Shown here: positions 28,369 through 38,122 of the stretch, one piece after another
Position numbering within the stretch: the first letter of the stretch is position 1
Layout of the letters: each line of letters begins with the position of its first letter
From: Sphingobacterium sp. UGAL515B_05
GTDB lineage: Bacteria; Bacteroidota; Bacteroidia; Sphingobacteriales; Sphingobacteriaceae
Reading direction: 5' to 3'
Length of the DNA stretch: 64,000 nt
Assembly (NCBI RefSeq): GCF_033097525.1
Contig: NZ_CP109907.1
Span: 868,001 to 932,000, forward strand
Made by a program: the position numbers and the translations under genes
The notes under the pieces: model-generated
What the model was told of the DNA's origin: nothing
The model's input: the letters and a program-made list of their open reading frames with translations, nothing else
Database searches by the model: none

Positions 28369-28776
28369 TTACGCGTTGCCAAGCGCTAAAATCCGATCAA
28401 ATTCTTCTGGCTTCAAAGGCATGACAGACAAACGTCCTTGTCTGACCAAAGCGATATCCTGCAACTGCTCATCAGCCTTAATGGTTTCCAACGTAACGGA
28501 TTTCTTCAGCGTCTCAACAGGTGCCAGATCCACAACGACCCAACGCTCATCATCTGTTGTCGGATCTTGATAAAATTCCTTGACGACTTTCGCCACCCCC
28601 ACAACTTCTTTTCCTTCATTGCTATGGTAGAACAGGACCAGATCCCCTTCTTTCATAGCTTTGATATTATTCCTAGCTTGATAATTACGAACGCCATCCC
28701 AAAATGTACGGCCATCTTTATTAAATTGTTCCCAGCTATATTTAAATGGTTCAGATTTTACTAAGAAGTATTGCAT
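28369..28776 (-). CDS. EVE domain-containing protein
   Basis: A single EVE domain (135 aa), a PUA-like fold thought to bind modified bases in DNA or RNA. Family marks: MQYFLVKSEPFKYSW at the N-terminus, FWDGVRNYQARNN (about 26-38) and VLFYHSNEGKEVVGVAKV (about 47-64). ATG at 28776 is preferred to TTG at 28782. No restriction or modification gene is nearby, so it is more likely the housekeeping thymocyte-nuclear-protein-like type than a defence component. Confidence 0.9.
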   Translation of the reverse strand: MQYFLVKSEPFKYSWEQFNKDGRTFWDGVRNYQARNNIKAMKEGDLVLFYHSNEGKEVVGVAKVVKEFYQDPTTDDERWVVVDLAPVETLKKSVTLETIKADEQLQDIALVRQGRLSVMPLKPEEFDRILALGNA

Positions 28777-28802
28777 GGTCAAATTTCTGTTAAGCGTTAA
28801 AA

Positions 28803-29153
28803 CTATTGTTGTGGCATTAAAACTTCCATTTTATCTGCAAAATGCGCACAGTAATCACGCAAGTCGCCAATAACTTTTTCCGCCATCGGATCACCGCCTG
28901 AAGAACGGATAAAAGAGTCGCCCAATGTTTGTAGCGTTTCATAGAAAAAACGTTTCATCTCATCGTAGGGCATATCTTTAGTCCAAAGGTCGATACGCAT
29001 TGAATTTTTATAATGAGAATCCCATAGGGCTAAAAACATCGCTTTTGCAGGTAATTCCTCCGCATTATTTCCATCTGTAGAAGACCACATGATATTTTCA
29101 GGTACGTTGTTTTCATCTAACTCTACCTGTAATTTTATTTCAGCTTTTTTCAT
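28803..29153 (-). CDS. gldC: Gliding motility protein GldC homologue
   Basis: A 116-aa soluble protein with the GldC pattern: KAEIKLQVELDENNVPENI at the N-terminus, MFLALWDSHYKNSMRIDLWT in the middle, and KDMPYDEMKRFFYETL after it. GldC supports gliding in Flavobacterium but is not part of the core type IX secretion machine. It is widespread in non-gliding Bacteroidota, so motility cannot be inferred. Upstream (29163-29186) ATTGAGCTAT is repeated twice, 14 bases apart. Confidence 0.88.
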   Translation of the reverse strand: MKKAEIKLQVELDENNVPENIMWSSTDGNNAEELPAKAMFLALWDSHYKNSMRIDLWTKDMPYDEMKRFFYETLQTLGDSFIRSSGGDPMAEKVIGDLRDYCAHFADKMEVLMPQQ

Positions 29154-29257
29154 TTTAATATTATTGAGCTATTTATATTGAGCTATGTTTTTTGAAACAG
29201 GAACTATATTTGCCATCGATTCACAACCTAACTCTTCTTTATTTTTAATTTTACCTC

Positions 29258-29503
29258 TTACCCAAAGGTTACTTTGACAATTAAACTGGTGACACAAACG
29301 ACGACCAAAAATGCCAACTGTAATAACCACATTTTTTTATTTGGCTTTACAAAGACCCTAAATACAATATCAATGACTGTCAATATCAACAACAATAGGA
29401 TAAATGCGCCCCAAGTAAATAAGGCCTTTTCGTCATTGGGGTTTTCCATAACAAACCAGGCAACAAGGCATGCACTAGCGATATTTAGTGGTGTAAAGCG
29501 CAC
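29258..29503 (-). CDS. Small membrane protein, unknown function
   Basis: 81 residues, predicted to have three membrane helices (about 6-20, 28-50 and 58-78). No recognised family. It sits between the rhlE helicase and gldC in the same direction, 6 bases after the helicase stop in reading order, so it is probably co-transcribed with rhlE. Hydrophobic pattern and position support it as real. Confidence 0.65.
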   Translation of the reverse strand: MRFTPLNIASACLVAWFVMENPNDEKALFTWGAFILLLLILTVIDIVFRVFVKPNKKMWLLQLAFLVVVCVTSLIVKVTFG

Positions 29504-29509
29504 AATAAA

Positions 29510-30880
29510 TTAACGTTTTTTAAAATTACGATTTGTTCCTCCCGATTTTCCGCCTGCAGACTTACTTTTACTTTTTGCTTTTGGTTTAAATCCGGAAGCT
29601 CGTTGTGCCTCCCGCACTTCTTTCTGTTTGATAACGTATTTTTTCTCGTGAAAAGCACCTTGAAAATCAGGATCATCTTTTCGCTTTTGATTATCAATCT
29701 CGCGCGCAATATCCTGTTTTTCATGAAAGGGTGTTTTCTCTATAAAGACATCCTCTGGGAGTGCATGGACAGGGATACTTTGTTTGATCAATTTTTCGAT
29801 TTTGCGAACATAATATTTCTCGGCCTCATTACAGAACGTGATAGCATCCCCTTCATTGAAAGCTCGCCCGGTACGTCCAATGCGATGTACATAATCTTCT
29901 ATCACAATAGGTACTTCAAAGTTGATCACATGGCTTACATTAGAAACGTCTAGTCCACGCGCCGCCACATCCGTTGCGACCAAAATACGAATATTCCCTT
30001 CCTTAAACGCATTGATGGAGTTGATACGTGTATTCTGACCTTTATTGGCATGAATAACACGAACCTCATCTTTACCATATTTACGTTCTAAAAAGTGAAA
30101 GACATTATCTGCTACCTGCTTTGTTTTACAGAAAACAATCAATCGACTAAACGCTTCATCATCTTTCAAGAGGTGTTGAAGTAAATTCAATTTTGTCTTT
30201 TGGTTTGGAACGACATATAGCGCCTGACTTACCGTCTTGGCTGGTGTAGCTTGTTCAGATACCTCAATAATGGTTGGAAACGCCAAGAAATCACCTGCAA
30301 TTTTGCGAACAAGCTCACTCATTGTTGCTGAGAACAATAAGTTCTGACGTTTGCGTGGCACAATTTCAAGTACACGATGGATCTTACTAATAAAACCCAT
30401 ATCCATCATCTTATCGGCCTCATCCAAGACCAAAAATTTGAGTGATTTGACAACAATGTGCCCTTCCAGGTACAAGTCCAAAAATCGACCTGGTGTTGCA
30501 ACGATAATATCCACTCCTTTTTCGAGTGCTTCTATTTGAGTTTTTGGTCCTAATCCACCATAAAGTACCACTGAACGCAAATCAAGATAAGTAGAAAACA
30601 GTTTAATATTTTCTTCGATCTGCATGGCCAATTCTCTCGTTGGTGTCAAAATCAACGCACGCGCATCATTTCCCTGAGCATATTTTAGCTTCATCAGCAT
30701 CGGCAAAACGAATGCCGCTGTTTTTCCTGTTCCAGTCTGAGCGATTCCCATCACATCCTGCCCGGCCAATATTGGAGTAATTGCCTTTTCTTGGATCTCT
30801 GTCGGTTGTTGATACCCCGCCTCCGCTATCGCATTTAAGATCTGTTTATTGAATTTAAAATTTTCAAATGATTGCTGCAT
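29510..30880 (-). CDS. rhlE: DEAD-box RNA helicase, RhlE type
   Basis: An ATP-dependent RNA helicase. All core motifs are present: Q motif (GYQQPTEIQEKAI, about 19-31), AQTGTGKT (about 46-53), PTREL, DEAD in VLDEADKMMD (about 155), SAT, and HRIGRTGR (about 330). A Lys/Gly-rich tail of about 90 residues follows (KAKSKSKSAGGKSGG), typical for RNA contact. The start is taken at the ATG giving MQQSFENFKFN, because homologues begin there; an in-frame ATG at 30940 would add 20 residues. Confidence 0.94.
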   Translation of the reverse strand: MQQSFENFKFNKQILNAIAEAGYQQPTEIQEKAITPILAGQDVMGIAQTGTGKTAAFVLPMLMKLKYAQGNDARALILTPTRELAMQIEENIKLFSTYLDLRSVVLYGGLGPKTQIEALEKGVDIIVATPGRFLDLYLEGHIVVKSLKFLVLDEADKMMDMGFISKIHRVLEIVPRKRQNLLFSATMSELVRKIAGDFLAFPTIIEVSEQATPAKTVSQALYVVPNQKTKLNLLQHLLKDDEAFSRLIVFCKTKQVADNVFHFLERKYGKDEVRVIHANKGQNTRINSINAFKEGNIRILVATDVAARGLDVSNVSHVINFEVPIVIEDYVHRIGRTGRAFNEGDAITFCNEAEKYYVRKIEKLIKQSIPVHALPEDVFIEKTPFHEKQDIAREIDNQKRKDDPDFQGAFHEKKYVIKQKEVREAQRASGFKPKAKSKSKSAGGKSGGTNRNFKKR

Positions 30881-31056
30881 CTTGCAAAGATAAGGAAAAG
30901 AGTCCATTTGACTTTCCTTGACAACCAATACGGTACACATTTACTTTCAATTGACATAAAAATTGGTAAAAAGCATATTATAAAGTCTAATATTTTGGTT
31001 TTTAAGAGAATTAAAGCATTTTTGTAGGGTATAAACAAACTTTTTATCAGGTTGAT

Positions 31057-33195
31057 ATGAAAAAATTATGGATGTGTTTGTTGTTTATCACAACAAGCTT
31101 TGCTGCATTTGCCGATGAGGGAATGTGGTTTTTAATGTATCTAAAGCGTCTGAATGAGTCAGATATGCAGAAAAAAGGACTTCGCTTAAGTGCCGAAGAA
31201 ATCTACAGCATTAACCACTCTAGCTTAAAGGATGCAATCGTTCAATTCAATGGTGGTTGTACTGCAGAGATCGTTTCTGATCAAGGCTTGGTATTCACCA
31301 ACCATCACTGTGGATATGGTGCTATTGCTGAACTTTCGACACCAGAAAATGATCATTTAACAAATGGTTTCTGGGCCAAATCCAAAAATGAAGAGTTAAA
31401 GCCCAAATCTTTGTCGGTTCGCTTTTTCGTACGCATGGATGATGTTTCAAAAAGAATCTTAGGTTTGGTCAATAACAAAATGTCTGAAGATGAACGAAAA
31501 AAAATCATTGCTGCTGAAATTGCCAAAATTCAAAAAGAGAATAGCGAAAATGGCAAGTATGTAGTTGAAGTAAAATCATTCTACCAAGGCAATGAGTATT
31601 ATTATTTTGTATACCAAGATTACAATGACGTTCGTCTGGTAGGGACTCCTCCAAACAGCATCGGAAAATTTGGCGGTGATACGGATAACTGGGAATGGCC
31701 ACGTCATACCGGCGATTTCTCAATTTTCCGCGTTTACGCCGATAAAAATGGTAATCCAGCGGAGTATGCACAAGACAATGTGCCTTTGAAACCTAAACAT
31801 TTCCTACCTGTCAGCTTAAAAGGTGTTCAAGAAGGAGATTTCGCGATGATCTTAGGCTATCCAGGTCGTACCAATCGTTGGATGCCTTCTGGAGGAATCA
31901 ATCAGAATGTTAAATTCGCTTATCCAGCTTGGGTAGAAGCGTCTAAAACAGGTATGGATGCCATGAAAAAATTCATGGATCAAGATCAGGCTGTAAAATT
32001 GAATTACGCTTCGAAATACTCTCAGGTAGCTAATTACTGGAAAAACCGTCAAGGGATGATTGATGCGTTGACATTACATAAAACTGCGGAATCTAAAGCA
32101 AAAGATGAAGCTAAATTTGACAAATGGGCAAATAAAGGTGCCAACAAAGCAGAATACGGTGATGTCATCAAAACAATCAACGAATTTTATGCTTCGACAA
32201 ATGAGAAAGCTAGACATGACAACTATTTAATGGGTATGTTGCGTTCTAGTGCAATTGCAGCTTTACCGAACACAATTGGATCAGGTTTAGAAATATATAC
32301 TGCTGGAGATGAAGCCAGAAGAAATGCCATTCTTCCACGTTTGAAATCTGCCATCGATGCTGGATATGAAAAAATGTACATGCCGCTGGAAGAGCAAGTA
32401 TTGATTGACGAATTGAATCTTTATGCTAAAAAAGCAGGAAATATTGCTCCTTATGTTGCAGAATTGGCGGCTAAAAATAATGGTGACTTTACGGCTTATG
32501 TCAAAGAATCTGTGAAGAACAGCATCTTCGCTTCTGCTGAACGTTTGAACAATTATCTGGAGAACCCTAACGCTGAAATTTTAGCCAATGACCCATTGTA
32601 TAAACTTTCTTCAGCTTTGCTTAACAGATACCGCCAAGTAGATCCGAGCTGGAAAGCACAAGACGACAAATTTGAAGGTGCTTATCGTAAATATGTTGCT
32701 GGAGTGTTGGCTTCAAATCCAAAAGGAAAATTCTATCCAGATGCGAACAGTACGTTACGTTTAACCTACGGCTCGATCAAAGGCCTACCACAAGACCGCC
32801 GTAATGATGCGGACAAGAACTTTTACACAACGTTGAAAGGCACTATTGCGAAGTACAAAAAAGGCGACGAAGAGTTTGATTTACCACAGCGTTTGATGGA
32901 TCTGTACAATAATAAGGACTATGGTCGTTATGCGGACAAAAAAGGATATTTACCTGTAAACTTCCTAAGTGACAATGACATAACAGGCGGAAACTCGGGG
33001 TCACCAGTAATAAATGGCAACGGTGAATTAATTGGCCTAGCTTTTGATGGGAATATTGAAGCTATGGCTGGTGATGTGATCTTCGACCACAAGCTACAAC
33101 GTACAATTTCGGTTGATATCCGTTATGTATTATTTATCATCGATAAATTTGCTGGAGCAACTAACATTATTGACGAACTTAAGATTGTTGAATAG
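31057..33195 (+). CDS. S46 family dipeptidyl-peptidase, DPP7-like
   Basis: A periplasmic serine exopeptidase that removes dipeptides from peptide N-termini. Signal peptide at 1-19. The chymotrypsin-like halves flank a helical domain; the catalytic His is in FTNHHCGYG (about 85) and the catalytic Ser in GGNSGSPV (about 647). Eighteen residues after that Ser is Gly (in AFDGN), the position that is Gly in DPP7 (hydrophobic P1) and Arg in DPP11 (acidic P1). This points to DPP7-like specificity. 712 aa is full length. Confidence 0.93.
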   Translation: MKKLWMCLLFITTSFAAFADEGMWFLMYLKRLNESDMQKKGLRLSAEEIYSINHSSLKDAIVQFNGGCTAEIVSDQGLVFTNHHCGYGAIAELSTPENDHLTNGFWAKSKNEELKPKSLSVRFFVRMDDVSKRILGLVNNKMSEDERKKIIAAEIAKIQKENSENGKYVVEVKSFYQGNEYYYFVYQDYNDVRLVGTPPNSIGKFGGDTDNWEWPRHTGDFSIFRVYADKNGNPAEYAQDNVPLKPKHFLPVSLKGVQEGDFAMILGYPGRTNRWMPSGGINQNVKFAYPAWVEASKTGMDAMKKFMDQDQAVKLNYASKYSQVANYWKNRQGMIDALTLHKTAESKAKDEAKFDKWANKGANKAEYGDVIKTINEFYASTNEKARHDNYLMGMLRSSAIAALPNTIGSGLEIYTAGDEARRNAILPRLKSAIDAGYEKMYMPLEEQVLIDELNLYAKKAGNIAPYVAELAAKNNGDFTAYVKESVKNSIFASAERLNNYLENPNAEILANDPLYKLSSALLNRYRQVDPSWKAQDDKFEGAYRKYVAGVLASNPKGKFYPDANSTLRLTYGSIKGLPQDRRNDADKNFYTTLKGTIAKYKKGDEEFDLPQRLMDLYNNKDYGRYADKKGYLPVNFLSDNDITGGNSGSPVINGNGELIGLAFDGNIEAMAGDVIFDHKLQRTISVDIRYVLFIIDKFAGATNIIDELKIVE

Positions 33196-33313
33196 TTTTT
33201 TTTAAGCTTTTTCGATAAAAAAAAACGAAATTTATTTTCTATTTGATTCGTTTTTGTATATTTAAGGAGTGTTTAGGAAAAACCATAAAAACTAAAATTA
33301 TAATTATAAAAAA

Positions 33314-33493
33314 ATGGAAAACTACGTAAAATTAAAAGAGTTAGTAGCTTCTATCGAAGCTGATGCAGACAAGTTCTTCAACAATGGTAATTCTGCAGCT
33401 GGTACACGTGTACGTAAAGGATTACAAGAAATCAAAACTTTAGCACAAGAAATTCGTAACGAAGTTACTGCTAAGAAAAACGACGGAAAATAG
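33314..33493 (+). CDS. Histone H1-like Hc1 family protein
   Basis: A 59-residue, Lys-rich, helical protein (MENYVKLKELVASIEADADK at the N-terminus, then AAGTRVRKGLQEIKTLAQEI, ending in a basic tail). This matches the small Hc1/histone-H1-like proteins that are abundant in Bacteroidota and are presumed to bind DNA. It has an AT-rich leader and its own terminator. A short but convincing gene. Confidence 0.88.
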   Translation: MENYVKLKELVASIEADADKFFNNGNSAAGTRVRKGLQEIKTLAQEIRNEVTAKKNDGK

Positions 33494-33510
33494 TCTTTTC
33501 GGAGTTAACA

Positions 33511-33546
33511 TAAAAAAGGCCTTTCATCTGAAAGGCCTTTTTTTAT
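33511..33546. terminator. Bidirectional terminator between Hc1 gene and GLPGLI gene 1
   Basis: AAAAAAGGCCTTTC-ATCT-GAAAGGCCTTTTTTT, perfect stem. It lies between converging genes and can end both. Confidence 0.9.
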
Positions 33547-33551
33547 GTCCT

Positions 33552-34343
33552 TTATAGAAAGGTACAGGCCATCACCAAATTGTAAATCTTAATACCCAGG
33601 TAGTCTCCGAAAGAGGCCTTGAGTTTATCATAAACCTGCTTCCTGGTCAAGGGTTTATCTTTCTTCTTTAACAATATTGCCGATGAAGGGTTTACGGCTC
33701 CCAACTCCACCTTCGTTGCAAACATATTGTAATGCAGCTCTGGAACCGCCAAACCGAGAATCATTCCTGGCAGACCATTAAAGGCCGAGGGACCTCCTGT
33801 AACGGGGATTTGATCCGTATAAAAGGCGACAGCATAAATGGAATCCAGAACAAGTCCATTAGCCCTGCGGCAGGGGTAACCTGCGATTTCACGGTATTCA
33901 TTCGTGATTTTCCACTTGATCTTTAATGTCGAATCTGCCACGACAACCCGCTCCCCGCCCAACTCAAAAACGGAATTAAATGCTTTACTTTTCAGATTCT
34001 GATAGCCGCTTATACCCGACTCAAAAATTCCAGACCGCATCAGCCCACTGACAACATCCGGATACTCTTCAGCAATATGCTCATAGAGGACCTCATCGTT
34101 CGAAAATGTCAGTTTCTTTTTCAGTACCTGATTTTCGGGAATCTGCCCGATCATTTCTTTGATGGAGTTGCGTGTATCCTCGTCTTTTGCATAGGCGGCA
34201 TAGCGCTTGAGCAGGTTTCTAAGAAACACGGTCTTATCATAGGTAATTGTGCCTTGCGTAGGAAAATAAGCATATTGTCCAAATGCTGTGGCTCCCCAGA
34301 AAAAGACAAACAATAGGACGAGCAAATTTTTGATATCTTTCAT
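33552..34343 (-). CDS. GLPGLI family protein (copy 1)
   Basis: A secreted protein of the GLPGLI family, function unknown. Signal peptide at about 1-22. The signature NGLPGMILGLAVP lies near residue 190, preceded by ITNEYREIAGYPCRRANG, with two close cysteine/arginine residues typical of the family. It is the downstream partner of the TonB-dependent receptor ending 2 bases away. A paralogue lies at 37316-38104. A role with the receptor, for example as periplasmic or surface partner, is inference from the pairing. Confidence 0.9.
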   Translation of the reverse strand: MKDIKNLLVLLFVFFWGATAFGQYAYFPTQGTITYDKTVFLRNLLKRYAAYAKDEDTRNSIKEMIGQIPENQVLKKKLTFSNDEVLYEHIAEEYPDVVSGLMRSGIFESGISGYQNLKSKAFNSVFELGGERVVVADSTLKIKWKITNEYREIAGYPCRRANGLVLDSIYAVAFYTDQIPVTGGPSAFNGLPGMILGLAVPELHYNMFATKVELGAVNPSSAILLKKKDKPLTRKQVYDKLKASFGDYLGIKIYNLVMACTFL

Positions 34344-34344
34344 T

Positions 34345-37062
34345 TTATTTCGATTTTACGAGCATTTTATTGATTTCCCAAGTGAGCTTAACCATATAAT
34401 ATCTGCTGATTGTATTATACCGACGTTCGGTCAGCAATGTTCCGTTTTGACTTCTGTCAAAACCTACATTCTGTTTGAAAAGGTCATTAACCATAAAGGT
34501 CATTTCCAGCTTTTCATCCTTTCTGAATTTTTTTGAGAGTGCTGGACTCAACACAAATCGTTCAAATTTTTCACTATAGACGGCTGTGGGAGCCTGATAA
34601 CTATAGCTAAAATCTGCTCGCACAATAAATTTAGCTGGCAAAAAATACTTTAGATTCCCCTCAGATGAAAACGTGAATCCCTTACTATCTTCCATAGCCC
34701 CTATAGAATTATCTTGGATAAGATATCCTGGAGATAACTCGACACCAAAGTCCAAACCTTTCGTTGTCGATCGCTGTAGACTATAATTCATCCCATAACG
34801 CTGCACTTTAGCATTCGCCAAAACAGTATTGACATAGTTATAACTGTTACTAAAAGATACCGAGGGCCCTCCACCATGTCTGAGTTGAAACTTTTTCCAC
34901 AACTTACCATAATACATTGGATTGATGCCAATTTGATTGTTGCTATTATGATTCAAATTTCCCCACACAAATGTCGTCTTACCCAGTGAATCAATCGTTG
35001 TATTTTGCACCAAAGCATTGTTTGTACGTGATGCACTTAAAAATATACCTATAAACTTATCTTCCAATACCGAATAGGTTCTATAGCTTAGATTCAAATT
35101 ATTGGTGTAGGACGGTTTCAGATTTTCATTCCCTAAATACTCGTTCAAAGGATCCAAATTAGATCGTAAAGGTTGGATCTGGTTTAAGGAAGGTAAACCA
35201 TTTGTACCCTGATATCTCAAATTGATTGATTTATTTTTTTGAATCTCATAAGTGACATCGACGGCTGGATTATAGACAAAAAATGAACGTGAAAGTTTCG
35301 AATTTTCCATCCGATTTAATTGCGACAGATTACTATTTTCGAATTTATTCGAGGCATTGACGACGAGCTTTTCCAGGGGCTTGTAATTAATTGCAAAATT
35401 ATACGTGTTTTTTATCGTTTTATATAAGAAGTCATTGCTATACAAACTATCTAATCTATCAAAAGTACCGGTATTCTGATTTTTATCGAAAGACCTAACT
35501 GCGTTGTTATCCCTGTTAAGATTCAACCCATATTCAAAAGAAAAGATAATCTTTTTTGAAATCGGTTCGGAATACGCAATTTCACCACCTGTAGAAAATG
35601 AGCTATTTTTCACAAACTTCTTCTGGTTGAGAATTGAATCTCTTTCAGCATTCCCTTCTTTGTAAAATGTAAGTTTAGAAAATAAATCTTGCTCACCATC
35701 CTGTTTATTGCCCGATGTAAAATAGTTGAATGATAACGAACGGCCTTTCTTTTTAAAACGTCTTACATAGAGTGCAGAGGCATTATACTGTTCTGATCTA
35801 GAATCATTCTTAAACTTTCGCATGTTATCGTTGATCTTTTGATCAAATTGATTTACAGTCGTTGATTGGGTCTCCGAAGAATTGTTATCCTGTCTTTTGT
35901 TTGCACCTGCCCAAACTGTTAAATCCGACATCGAATCGACCTTAAATTCGTATTTCAAACCGATATTATGCTTTCTGTTTTCGTTTGATGCCAATGTGCT
36001 GCTATTGCTGGTCAATATCGTATCGCGTGCTGCATTGCGCGTGAACACGCTGCGATTTAGATCAACATCGGATCGGATATGCTTATAGTCGATCCGCCAA
36101 GCATGTTTTTTGTTTGCCGTTTTATCCGAATATAAAAATCCTGTATTCAGGGATTTGGGAATACCTTCGCCATTAAAATTATCACCTCCATCGTAATCTC
36201 CCCCCATACTATTCACCTCATCATAGCTGAGCCCGTTCTTCCCGGTATTGCTTGCAATAAAATAAGCTGAAGCTTTAAACGACTGATTAAAATAGTTCAA
36301 AAAACCCTGTCCAGCATAAAACTTATCAGTCCCTCCACCAACATCTACTTTCCCGAATATTCCGCGTCTAGCTTCCTCTTTTAGCTTCACATTGATTGTC
36401 TGCGTACGTTCACCATCATCAATTCCTGTTTTCTCAGCCTTATCAGACTTCTTTTCATAGACCTGAATTTTGTCGACCATGTCAGAGCGAATATTCCGGC
36501 TTACTAAAATGGGATCATCACCAAAGAACTCCTCCCCGTCAACAAGCATTTTCTTCACTATTTTTCCTTGGGCGGTAATTTTACCCGAGGCATCGACGGT
36601 AATCCCGGGTAAGACTTTTAACAAGTCTTCCACTTTGGCATTTTTTTCCACCTTAAAGCTTCCGGCATCATATTCCGTTGTATCACCCTTGATACTAATG
36701 GGCACGCGTCCCGTAACAATGACTTCCTCCAACAAGGTTGTGCTACTGGTCATTCCAATGGACATGTTATTGTAACGCTTCCCTGGCAGGATCTCCGCGT
36801 AATATTCTCCGTACTTCGGATAGGTTACAATAATAAAATAGTGTCCAGTATCAGGCCGCTCAAGAGAGAACTTGCCATTTTCATCTGAACGGGTAAAATT
36901 GGTCAAAATGGAATCTTTTGCTGTTAACAACATAATAGTTGCATTGTGCAACTTAAGTTGATCTTTTACGTCACTGATTTTTCCTTCAATTCGGGATTGA
37001 GCATGAACTATTCCGCATAAACAGAATAAAATAAGTAAAAGTAGTTGCCCAACTCTTTTCAT
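34345..37062 (-). CDS. Outer-membrane TonB-dependent-receptor-like beta-barrel protein (copy 1)
   Basis: A 905-aa outer-membrane protein. Signal peptide (about 1-21), a carboxypeptidase-regulatory-like domain (about 24-100), a plug domain with EEVIVTGRVPISIKGDTTEY and DLLKVLPGITVDASGKITAQ (about 112-210), then a beta-barrel with aromatic-rich strands ending LTWEINKMLVKSK. This is the outer membrane beta-barrel subgroup (CarboxypepD_reg plus plug plus barrel) usually paired with GLPGLI. The ligand is unknown. Its N-terminal 220 residues are nearly the same as copy 2 and its barrel differs. Confidence 0.92.
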   Translation of the reverse strand: MKRVGQLLLLILFCLCGIVHAQSRIEGKISDVKDQLKLHNATIMLLTAKDSILTNFTRSDENGKFSLERPDTGHYFIIVTYPKYGEYYAEILPGKRYNNMSIGMTSSTTLLEEVIVTGRVPISIKGDTTEYDAGSFKVEKNAKVEDLLKVLPGITVDASGKITAQGKIVKKMLVDGEEFFGDDPILVSRNIRSDMVDKIQVYEKKSDKAEKTGIDDGERTQTINVKLKEEARRGIFGKVDVGGGTDKFYAGQGFLNYFNQSFKASAYFIASNTGKNGLSYDEVNSMGGDYDGGDNFNGEGIPKSLNTGFLYSDKTANKKHAWRIDYKHIRSDVDLNRSVFTRNAARDTILTSNSSTLASNENRKHNIGLKYEFKVDSMSDLTVWAGANKRQDNNSSETQSTTVNQFDQKINDNMRKFKNDSRSEQYNASALYVRRFKKKGRSLSFNYFTSGNKQDGEQDLFSKLTFYKEGNAERDSILNQKKFVKNSSFSTGGEIAYSEPISKKIIFSFEYGLNLNRDNNAVRSFDKNQNTGTFDRLDSLYSNDFLYKTIKNTYNFAINYKPLEKLVVNASNKFENSNLSQLNRMENSKLSRSFFVYNPAVDVTYEIQKNKSINLRYQGTNGLPSLNQIQPLRSNLDPLNEYLGNENLKPSYTNNLNLSYRTYSVLEDKFIGIFLSASRTNNALVQNTTIDSLGKTTFVWGNLNHNSNNQIGINPMYYGKLWKKFQLRHGGGPSVSFSNSYNYVNTVLANAKVQRYGMNYSLQRSTTKGLDFGVELSPGYLIQDNSIGAMEDSKGFTFSSEGNLKYFLPAKFIVRADFSYSYQAPTAVYSEKFERFVLSPALSKKFRKDEKLEMTFMVNDLFKQNVGFDRSQNGTLLTERRYNTISRYYMVKLTWEINKMLVKSK

Positions 37063-37111
37063 AATATGGTTTTGGATAATATATAATTATATAAATAATA
37101 AAATTCGTGCA

Positions 37112-37140
37112 CAAAACTAATATTTTGTTTCAGTTAATCT
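37112..37140 (-). promoter_or_regulatory. Conserved upstream element of receptor/GLPGLI pair 1
   Basis: On the plus strand AAAACTAATATTTTGTTTC and then AGTTAAT, 50-78 bases before the receptor start. It matches the element at 40891-40918 before pair 2 at nearly the same distance. On the minus strand it contains TAGTTTTG, a -7-like motif. Shared promoter or operator is inferred. Confidence 0.5.
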
Positions 37141-37230
37141 TAGTGTATCTCAAAAAAAATACAAGCCATAAAAAGCCACTAAAAACAAAACAAAAAAATT
37201 GATTAACAACACAATACAGGCGAAAAACCA

Positions 37231-37265
37231 TAAAAAAAGCCCCTCAAAAGAAGAGCTTTTTTATC
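37231..37265 (-). terminator. Terminator after GLPGLI gene 2
   Basis: AAAAAAGC-CCCTC ... GAG-CTTTTTTA, an A/T-flanked stem with a small bulge, about 50 bases past the stop on the minus strand. It separates the two receptor/GLPGLI units. Confidence 0.7.
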
Positions 37266-37315
37266 TAAACAGTTATAAATAAACAACAAATTGTATCAAC
37301 AGCATCCTGTGATCT

Positions 37316-38104
37316 TTATAAATTGCCAAGTTCCATAATAAATTGAACAGTTTCTTTATTCATGTGCTGAGACAGTACACTTGTAATCTGATCTGTCATG
37401 GCCTTTCTCGTCATTCGTTTGACCTTGGTATTTTCAAATTTCTTTTTGTCCATCACAACGGTATTGCTGAGTTCGACTTTTGTTGCAAAATAGGAAACGT
37501 GCTGACTAGGTACAACTAAGCCTAAAATCATTCCCGGAAGACCATTGATGGACTCTGGGCCGCCGCTGATAGGAATTTCATTGCAATAGTATCCAATAAC
37601 ATAAATGGAGTCCGGAGTAATACCATTAGCTCTCCTGCAATTGTAGCCAGCGATCTCACGGTATTCATCTGTGATTTTCCATTTAATACGCTTCATGGAA
37701 TCCTGAACGATAATTTTTTCACCTACAATATCATTGTATCTCAAAAAAGATCGGTTAGACATATTTGAAAGCGTCGCTGCATCAAAGTCTAGCGCAAGCA
37801 TCATAATATACTGCTTAATCTCGGCGTCCAGGCTCTCGTCTTTTACCGACTCGAACAAAGTCTCCGTGGTATTGAATTTCATTGATTTCTTTAATACGGC
37901 ACTTTCTGGTAATCTCGGTATTATACGCTCAAAAAACTGTTTAGAGTTATCATCGGCCTTAGCGATGAATTTTTTACTTACGATATTCTTCATATACATC
38001 GTCTTATCGTAGGAAATAGTTCCCGATCGACCAAACAATGTATACTGAGCTTTAAGACCTAAGGCTGAACAACAGAAGAAGAGAAAAAAGATATATTTTA
38101 ACAT
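37316..38104 (-). CDS. GLPGLI family protein (copy 2)
   Basis: Paralogue of 33552-34343. Signal peptide at about 1-19; TLFGRSGTISYDKTMYMKN near the N-terminus; KITDEYREIAGYNCRRANG and NGLPGMILGLVVP (about 190). 262 aa, almost equal to copy 1. The segments around the signature are conserved and the middle is diverged. It follows its receptor by 18 bases. Function unknown. Confidence 0.9.
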   Translation of the reverse strand: MLKYIFFLFFCCSALGLKAQYTLFGRSGTISYDKTMYMKNIVSKKFIAKADDNSKQFFERIIPRLPESAVLKKSMKFNTTETLFESVKDESLDAEIKQYIMMLALDFDAATLSNMSNRSFLRYNDIVGEKIIVQDSMKRIKWKITDEYREIAGYNCRRANGITPDSIYVIGYYCNEIPISGGPESINGLPGMILGLVVPSQHVSYFATKVELSNTVVMDKKKFENTKVKRMTRKAMTDQITSVLSQHMNKETVQFIMELGNL

Positions 38105-38122
38105 TGTATTTCGCTTAATATT

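Noticed and set aside
28369..28776. EVE-domain protein as part of a defence island
   Set aside because: Neighbours are housekeeping genes and no restriction, methylase or nuclease gene is near.
30885..30892. TATCTTTG on the minus strand as rhlE promoter
   Set aside because: It lies 5 bases from the start codon and has no -33 partner at the proper distance; it would make a leaderless message.
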